Source: an uncultured Hymenobacter sp. (lineage in GTDB: Bacteria > Bacteroidota > Bacteroidia > Cytophagales > Hymenobacteraceae). From it: a stretch of 64,000 nt of DNA. Positions 58,845-64,000 of the stretch are shown here, in pieces. The stretch lies in assembly GCA_913776615.1 (NCBI GenBank), contig CAJYPK010000061.1, forward strand, positions 1 to 64,000, read 5' to 3'. The notes under the pieces were generated by a model. The model ran no database searches, was not told the origin of the DNA, and saw only the letters and a list, made by a program, of their open reading frames with translations. Each line of letters begins with the position of its first letter. The stretch's first letter is position 1. The position numbers and the translations under genes are program-made.

Positions 58845-60854
58845 ATGGAAGACGAGAAAGGACTGCGAAAAATCATGGAGTTTATGCGGCTGTTTGCCAT
58901 TGTGCTGATGGGCATCAACATCTACTATTACTGCTTTGGCTACTTCAAAGGCATGGGCTGGACGCCGGCCGTAGTCGGGCATATTCTGGAAAGCTTTACC
59001 AAGAATACTTTCTTGTTTGAGGCCAGCTGGGTGAGCAAGACGCTGGCCGTGGTATTCCTGCTGTTGAGCTGCCTCGGCACGCGGGGACGGGCTAATGAAA
59101 AGCTGAAAGGCGCCTCGGTGGCCGGCTACGCCGCCATTGGGCTGGCGCTGATTTATGGCTCAGACGTGGTGCGCGGCTTCACGCTAGGGGCCGGACTGAC
59201 GACGGCGCTTTATACCGGGCTGCTGTCGGCGGGCTTTCTGCTGCTGCTGAGCGCAGGGGCCTGGCTGAGCCGGCTGTTCAACAACGACCTGATGAAGGAC
59301 ATCTTCAACAAGGCCAATGAGAGCTTCCCCCAGGAGGAGCGGCTGATGGAAAACGAGTATTCGGTGAACCTGCGCACGGAGTACCAGCTGCGCGGCAAGC
59401 AGCACCACGGCTGGTTGAACGTGGTCAATCCGTTCCGGGCCACGATGGTGCTCGGCACGCCAGGCTCGGGCAAGAGCTTTGCCATCATTAACGAGTTCAT
59501 CCGGCAACACCTGGCCAAGGGCTTCTGCATGTACATCTACGACTACAAGTTTGACGACTTGAGCCGCATCTGCTACAACACGCTGCTACGCCACCAGGAC
59601 AAGTTTGATAAGCCGGTGGGCTTTTACGTCATCAACTTCGACAACCCGCGCAAGAGTCACCGCTGTAACCCGCTGCTGCCTGAGCTGATGACCGACATCG
59701 TGGATGCCTACGAAAGCGCCTCGACCATCATGCTCAACCTCAACAAGAGCTGGATTCAGAAGCAGGGCGACTTTTTCGTGGAATCACCCATCAACTTTGT
59801 GGCGGCCATCATCTGGTTTTTAAAGCTATTCGAAAAGGGTAAATACTGCACCTTTCCCCACGTCATCGAGTTTCTGAGCCGCGACTACGAGGAGATTTTT
59901 CCGGTGCTGGCCTCGTACCCGGAAATTGAGAACCTGGTGAAGCCGTTCGTGTCGGCGTTTCAGAAAGATGCCATCGAGCAGCTGGAAGGCCAGATTGCTT
60001 CGGCACGTATTCCGCTGGGCCGGCTGGCGTCGCCGCAGCTCTACTGGGTGATGTCGGGCAACGATTTTACGCTCGATATCAACAGCAACGAGGAGCCCAA
60101 GGTATTGTGCGTGGGCAACAACCCCGAGCGCCAAGCCATCTACGGAGCGGCGCTTGGTCTCTACAATGCGCGGCTAGTGAAGCTGGTGAACCAGAAGGGC
60201 AAGCGCAAATCGTCCATCATCATCGACGAGCTGCCCACCATCTACTTCAAGGGGCTGGATAACCTTATTGCTACGGCGCGGAGCAACAAGGTGAGCACCT
60301 GCCTGGGCTTTCAGGACTTCTCGCAGCTGGAACGCGACTACGGCCAGAAGGAGGCCGAGGTCATCAAGAACACCGTGGGCAACGTGTTCAGCGGACAGGT
60401 ATCGGGCAACAGCGGCAAGTGGCTGAGCGAGCGGTTTGGTAAGATTCTGCAGCAGCGCCAGAGCCTGAGCATCAACATGCGAGAAACCAGCACCAGCCTC
60501 TCCACTCAGATGGACAGCATGATTCCAGCCAGCACCATTGCTAACCTCACGCAGGGCAACTTCGTGGGCGCGGTGGCCGACAACTTCGGCGAAGAAATCG
60601 ACCAGAAGGTGTTTCACGCCCGCATTAAGGTGGACGTAAAGGCAGTAACTGCCGAAGCCCAAGCTTACCAACCCATCCCCGACATCACCAGCTTCATTAA
60701 CCCGGCCACCGGCAAGGACGAGGCCGAGGAGATGATTAAGGCCAACTTCAACCGCGTGAAAACCGAAGTGAAGGAATTGTGCGCTCGGGAGCTGCTGCGC
60801 ATCGGGCAGGACCCCACGCTGCGGCACCTCATCAAGGAGAAAGCCGAGAAGTAA
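58845..60854 (+). CDS. Type IV coupling protein (MobC/TraG type)
   Basis: 669 aa from ATG of MEDEKGLRK. Several N-terminal membrane helices (about 10-150) precede a VirD4-like ATPase: Walker A GTPGSGKS (204-211), Walker B SSIIIDELPTIY near 455, and the late motif GFQDFSQLERDYG. It links the relaxosome to the T4SS and pumps DNA. It follows the relaxase gene by 135 bp; the upstream open frame (from 58737, GTG) has no membrane-protein character and is discarded. Confidence 0.94.
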   Translation: MEDEKGLRKIMEFMRLFAIVLMGINIYYYCFGYFKGMGWTPAVVGHILESFTKNTFLFEASWVSKTLAVVFLLLSCLGTRGRANEKLKGASVAGYAAIGLALIYGSDVVRGFTLGAGLTTALYTGLLSAGFLLLLSAGAWLSRLFNNDLMKDIFNKANESFPQEERLMENEYSVNLRTEYQLRGKQHHGWLNVVNPFRATMVLGTPGSGKSFAIINEFIRQHLAKGFCMYIYDYKFDDLSRICYNTLLRHQDKFDKPVGFYVINFDNPRKSHRCNPLLPELMTDIVDAYESASTIMLNLNKSWIQKQGDFFVESPINFVAAIIWFLKLFEKGKYCTFPHVIEFLSRDYEEIFPVLASYPEIENLVKPFVSAFQKDAIEQLEGQIASARIPLGRLASPQLYWVMSGNDFTLDINSNEEPKVLCVGNNPERQAIYGAALGLYNARLVKLVNQKGKRKSSIIIDELPTIYFKGLDNLIATARSNKVSTCLGFQDFSQLERDYGQKEAEVIKNTVGNVFSGQVSGNSGKWLSERFGKILQQRQSLSINMRETSTSLSTQMDSMIPASTIANLTQGNFVGAVADNFGEEIDQKVFHARIKVDVKAVTAEAQAYQPIPDITSFINPATGKDEAEEMIKANFNRVKTEVKELCARELLRIGQDPTLRHLIKEKAEK

Positions 60855-60862
60855 TGGGGCGG

Positions 60863-61096
60863 CTAGCCGCAGCAGCTGCCCGGGCCCTGCTGCTGGATGG
60901 GCGGACAGGGCACCGTGCCGTAGGAACAATACACGCAGCAGTCGCCGGCCAGGGGTTTGAGCACCGTAAGACAGCCCGGGCACTCGTAAAAGTATTGGCA
61001 GGCATCGGTGGGCATCTGTTCGGTTTGCTGATGCGCGCAGACCGGGCAGGTGAGCGTGGAAGTAAGCTGCGGGGTTTTGAGCGTAGGGAGTGGCAT
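60863..61096 (-). CDS. GDCCVxC-domain small metal protein
   Basis: 77 aa. Cys pairs CPVC and CPGC are followed by GDCCVYCSYGTVPCPP, the GDCCVxC signature, with a further CC at the C-terminus. Such proteins occur with mercury-transport genes and are presumed to bind the metal. It lies 7 bp downstream of merTP. Confidence 0.9.
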   Translation of the reverse strand: MPLPTLKTPQLTSTLTCPVCAHQQTEQMPTDACQYFYECPGCLTVLKPLAGDCCVYCSYGTVPCPPIQQQGPGSCCG

Positions 61097-61103
61097 CCGA
61101 TAA

Positions 61104-61724
61104 TTAGTTGCGGGTTATAATTTGGTAGCCCGTGCCGTTGATGGCTTTTTCCACCTGCGTGGCTAGGCTTTTCTGCGCATCAAAACGCACCTGCGCGGTG
61201 CCCTGCGCATACGACACGGTGACGGCCTGCACGCCCGGCAACTGCTGCACCGCGTGCTCGACGTGCTGGGCGCAGGCCTCGCAGGTCATGCCTGCGATGC
61301 GGTAGGTGGCCGTCTGCCACACCGGCGTGGCCCCGTTTGCTGCCAGGACCGGCGCGGCGGTGGGCGAGGCCGGGTACAGGCGCGCCCCGTAGTAGGGAAA
61401 AGCCAGCAGCAGCACCGCCAGCCCGGTCACCATTCCCAGAAAAAGCCGGGATTGGGTGAATGCCGGCTTGGCATCTGCCGCACAACCGCAGTCATCGGTG
61501 GCCGGGGCCGGCTTGAGCTTCTGGTACCACGCGAAGCCCAGCACGCCCACCGTGAGCGCCATTAGATAGGGGCGGAAAGGTTCGAGCCAGGAAAAGGCCG
61601 ACGCGGAAGCACCGAGCCCGCCGACCAGGGCCAGCAGGGGCGTGATGCAGCACAGGGAGGCAGCCAGGGCGGTGAGTAGCCCCGCGCCGAGCAAGGGCTT
61701 GCTGGTGGAGGTAGGTGCGTTCAT
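61104..61724 (-). CDS. merTP: Fused mercuric transport protein MerTP
   Basis: 206 aa. The MerT part has three helices and the Cys pair Cys25-Cys26 (AASLCCITPLLALVGG), with another pair in DDCGCAAD. The C-terminal MerP part carries the heavy-metal motif GMTCEACAQHV (about 145-155). It brings Hg(II) to the cytoplasm, but no mercuric reductase (merA) is present in the window. It overlaps the regulator gene by 4 bp. Confidence 0.94.
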   Translation of the reverse strand: MNAPTSTSKPLLGAGLLTALAASLCCITPLLALVGGLGASASAFSWLEPFRPYLMALTVGVLGFAWYQKLKPAPATDDCGCAADAKPAFTQSRLFLGMVTGLAVLLLAFPYYGARLYPASPTAAPVLAANGATPVWQTATYRIAGMTCEACAQHVEHAVQQLPGVQAVTVSYAQGTAQVRFDAQKSLATQVEKAINGTGYQIITRN

Positions 61725-62098
61725 GGGGCTGGTTGAAGCGTCGGGGTAGCAGGGTAGCCGGTTAGCAGCGGGCGCAACAGGGGCAGGTGCTGCTCGCTAA
61801 GCGCGTAAAAAACCGTTTGGCCCACTTTGCGGGCGGTGACCACGCCACCGTCCTTTAGCTTGCGCAGATGCTGCGAAACGGCCGATACCGTCATGCCCAG
61901 CACGTCAGCGATGTCGCACACGCACAGCTGTTGCTCGGCCGCCAGCAGATACAGCAGTTTGAGCCGGACCTCGTTGCCCGCCAGCGCCAGGACAGTGGCC
62001 GTGGCTTCAAGGGATGGCCCGGCCAATGCCAGGCGCACCTGGCATTGCCGGATATAATCAGCATCGGCAAAAACCCGGATGCAGGCGTTGGCTTCCAT
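61721..62098 (-). CDS. ArsR-family regulator of the mer-type operon
   Basis: 125 aa from ATG of MEANACIRVFADAD. Winged-helix HTH CDIADVLGMTVSAVSQHLRKL and wing RKVGQTVFYALS. The Cys residues in QLCVCDIADV fit metal sensing at the recognition helix, as in ArsR/SmtB-type repressors. It replaces the usual MerR-type activator. Its operator is probably the inverted repeat 23-46 bp upstream. Confidence 0.93.
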   Translation of the reverse strand: MEANACIRVFADADYIRQCQVRLALAGPSLEATATVLALAGNEVRLKLLYLLAAEQQLCVCDIADVLGMTVSAVSQHLRKLKDGGVVTARKVGQTVFYALSEQHLPLLRPLLTGYPATPTLQPAP

Positions 62099-62112
62099 AA
62101 GAACTGTTTTCG

Positions 62113-62144
62113 CAAAGGTAGTACTTGCGTGTTTAAGCAAGTGC
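62113..62144 (-). promoter_or_regulatory. Promoter/operator of the mer-type operon
   Basis: On the minus strand TACCTTTG (62113-62120) matches the TAnnTTTG -7 box, with a TTG (62138-62140) 17 bp upstream. An inverted repeat with arms ACTTGC/GCAAGT (62121-62144, one mismatch in the extended arms) occupies the spacer, so the ArsR-type repressor could block the promoter. Confidence 0.65.
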
Positions 62145-62340
62145 TAAAATACGAAAAGCTTTAGCTGGGGCATTCCGCCATTCGTGTGGTGTGCTGGCAC
62201 CTCACAGCCTATTTCCGGCCACTCATCAACTTTCTCGCCAGGGCCTGATGGAGGCCGGTAGGTTTGCAGCGTCGAATTCCGGGCTGGCCGCGCCTGCGCC
62301 GGCCGGAAGGACAGCTTTTATTCACCTACCCATTCCTCCT

Positions 62341-64000
62341 ATGGCTGAGCAAGATGAAGTGAATACCCCCACGCCGGAGCGCTGGTACATGAGTGCGGTG
62401 CCGACCTCCAACGGCAACTTCAGTGGCCAGGGCCTGCAGCGCGAGCCCGCCGGTCACTCCCTCTATGAGATTCAGATTAATCCCGCCAACCCCAGCCAGG
62501 CGGCCCTGCTGCCGGCCCCCGGCGCGGATGGCCGGCTGCTGAATGCCTTTGACCACGCCCTGATGCGAGCTTTTACCACCAACCGGCTCCCCGGCCGGGA
62601 GGATAAGTTTCTCACGGTAGAAAAGCCCACGCTGCTGGAAAAGGTGGGGGAGAATTGGAAAATCAGTGAGCAGGGCCGCGTGGGCTACAGTGCCACCGAG
62701 CCCGAGCAGCGGCTGCAGGTATTTGGCCAGGTAACTCCACAAGCCACCCAGCAAGCCGAACTGACCACGCGGGCCGAGGAGCTGGCCGGCGAGGTGGCCA
62801 CCACTACGGGCGCTGTTCGCACTGAGGCGGAAGCGGAACTGGAGGTAGTGGCCAACCGTGCGCAGCAAGGCCCCGACGAGAGCCGCGCCACTTACGCGGA
62901 TGCCCTGCGCGATGAGGCCCGGGCGGAAGTAGGGGAGGGGCCAGGCAGCGAGCAGCGGCCCGTGCCCCCCGCACCAGCCCCGGATGCCGCGGCCGGCGCG
63001 GAGCCGGTCGGAGAATTGCGCATTGCCTGGCAGCAGCAGGGCGGCGAAGTGGCCCCGCTGCTGGAAATGCGGGCCTACCTCGACCAGCTTAAGGAAGCCG
63101 GCGTAGCGGTGGGCGCTTTGCAGTTGGAGCGCGACCCGGCGGGCAAGCTCAGCGGCGGTTTCGCGGTGAGCTACGACCCGGAGTCGCACAAGCTGGGCCA
63201 GCTCGAAGCGGCCCTGCAAGGCTTTCGGCAAGTGGGAAGCGGGGTAGCCGTGGTAGAAAAGCCGGAGCAGGCCGCCGCCCGGCGGCAGGAAGTGGGCTAC
63301 GATGACGACTACGAGCCCCAGCGCAGCAAGCAGGTGCGCGAGGCCTTCGGTGTGAAGCAGTGGGATGCGCTCAGTGCCCAGCTTTCGGCCGTGCCCAAGC
63401 AGGCCCTCACGGCCCCGGAACAGGTGCAGCAGGCCGCCGCTGAGCAGCGGGTGCAGCAGCTGGCCCAGCAGCAGGGCAAAACCACCGAGCAAGTCATCCG
63501 CGACGGCAAGAGCATTTTTGACATCGACACCAGCGGCAACCCCGCCTCGGCGTTTCTGAAAAACTTCTACGCCCACCTGAACGGCGGCCCCAAGACCCGG
63601 CAAAGTCTGGAAGTCGACTACGAGAAAACCCGTCAGGATTTGCAGGCCCGCCTGACCCGCCACGCCGGCACGGCCCAGCCGGCGCTTTCGCCCGGCCCGA
63701 CGGCCCCGGATGCCAAGGCTCCCAGCGTGGCGACTGGCCCCGCCGTGGGGGAAGCTGCCCGCCAGGCCGTCGCGATGCAGGTCCCGCCGGCGGCCCTGTT
63801 CCAAGCCAATGAGGTACCGCAAAAGGTGCTGGCCTCCCTCGGGTTGAACCTAGCCGAATTAACGGGCAGCGGGCAGCTGCAAAAGCTGCTCAGCGGTGAA
63901 AAAACCGACCTTTTGCCCATGCAGGTAGCGGGCAAGGAGGGGCAGGAACCCGTGAAGTTCGAGGGCAAGATGGTGCTGCACCGCGAGGCTGATGGCACGG
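62341..64000 (+). CDS. DUF4099-type plasmid protein, 3' end cut by window
   Basis: At least 553 aa, open to the edge of the window. The N-terminal about 300 residues are mixed, with Ala/Glu/Gln-rich helical stretches (e.g. ELTTRAEELAGEVATTTGAV). Near 515-550 the DUF4099 pattern appears: VPQKVLASLGLNLAELTGSG followed by LQKLLSGEKTDLLPM. These large, poorly understood proteins are hallmarks of Bacteroidota conjugative plasmids and ICEs, often with DUF3945 next. No stop within the window. Confidence 0.8.
   Translation, partial: MAEQDEVNTPTPERWYMSAVPTSNGNFSGQGLQREPAGHSLYEIQINPANPSQAALLPAPGADGRLLNAFDHALMRAFTTNRLPGREDKFLTVEKPTLLEKVGENWKISEQGRVGYSATEPEQRLQVFGQVTPQATQQAELTTRAEELAGEVATTTGAVRTEAEAELEVVANRAQQGPDESRATYADALRDEARAEVGEGPGSEQRPVPPAPAPDAAAGAEPVGELRIAWQQQGGEVAPLLEMRAYLDQLKEAGVAVGALQLERDPAGKLSGGFAVSYDPESHKLGQLEAALQGFRQVGSGVAVVEKPEQAAARRQEVGYDDDYEPQRSKQVREAFGVKQWDALSAQLSAVPKQALTAPEQVQQAAAEQRVQQLAQQQGKTTEQVIRDGKSIFDIDTSGNPASAFLKNFYAHLNGGPKTRQSLEVDYEKTRQDLQARLTRHAGTAQPALSPGPTAPDAKAPSVATGPAVGEAARQAVAMQVPPAALFQANEVPQKVLASLGLNLAELTGSGQLQKLLSGEKTDLLPMQVAGKEGQEPVKFEGKMVLHREADGT

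Noticed and set aside
62326..63822. 498-aa open frame on the minus strand at the right edge
   Set aside because: Antisense shadow of the DUF4099-type gene; the plus strand has a family match and an open frame to the window edge.

Overview
The window is a GC-rich stretch of a Bacteroidota genome, most likely a Hymenobacter-like member of the Cytophagales. The evidence is Bacteroides-type conjugation genes (TraE to TraN, a MobC/TraG-type coupling protein, DUF4099-type proteins), TAnnTTTG-type promoters, and start codons without Shine-Dalgarno sequences. topA, ParA, an RHH-type partner, a predicted oriT, a relaxase, a coupling protein and a T4SS cluster together indicate a conjugative plasmid or integrative conjugative element carrying cargo. 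The genus is inferred from style only.

Layout. 1-2670: plasmid-type DNA topoisomerase I and a small HTH-like gene. 2714-21608: a visibly less GC-rich defence island. It holds a 566-aa protein with a possible nuclease motif, a complete IS3-family insertion, an orphan N-terminal half of a DUF4420 protein, then vsr, dcm, GHKL ATPase, Z1 helicase-like ATPase, DUF4420 nuclease and AIPR on the plus strand. A five-gene minus-strand operon converges on these: a standalone N-domain, an MltR/HEPN-like protein, a double-GHKL kinase, a receiver protein and an MBL hydrolase. 21808-24340: a tyrosine recombinase and a divergent FRG-domain protein. 24479-29817: an eight-gene arsenic operon behind a tandem ArsR-type operator, with an arsR remnant beyond its far end. 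30347-36577: an adenine methyltransferase, an HTH gene, a VbhA/Fic pair, a DUF6922/AbiEii pair, a membrane protein and a DUF2971 protein. 36583-46324: the T4SS cluster (traE, F, G, two TraI-like copies, J, K, M, N). 46764-55104: signalling and redox cargo that separates the T4SS cluster from the mobilization genes. 55279-60854: RHH/ParA partition genes, an 8-bp-periodic repeat field, an oriT-like hairpin, MobC-type accessory protein, relaxase and coupling protein. 60863-62144: a small mercury module. 62341 to the end: a DUF4099-type protein cut by the window edge.

How the parts fit. The transfer machinery moves the element; ParA, the RHH protein and the octamer field probably keep it in the cell; the toxin-antitoxin pairs and the defence island favour its retention and protect the host; ars and mer genes provide selectable metal resistance. 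The most promising novelties are (a) the five-gene kinase/receiver/MBL operon, in which the kinase's N-terminal domain also exists as a separate small gene; (b) the octamer field beside ParA and an RHH-like protein; (c) a basic C-terminal tail shared by both toxins and the relaxase, a possible T4SS export signal; and (d) a Fic/VbhA pair in which both the Fic Arg and the antitoxin Glu of the canonical inhibitory contact appear to be missing.
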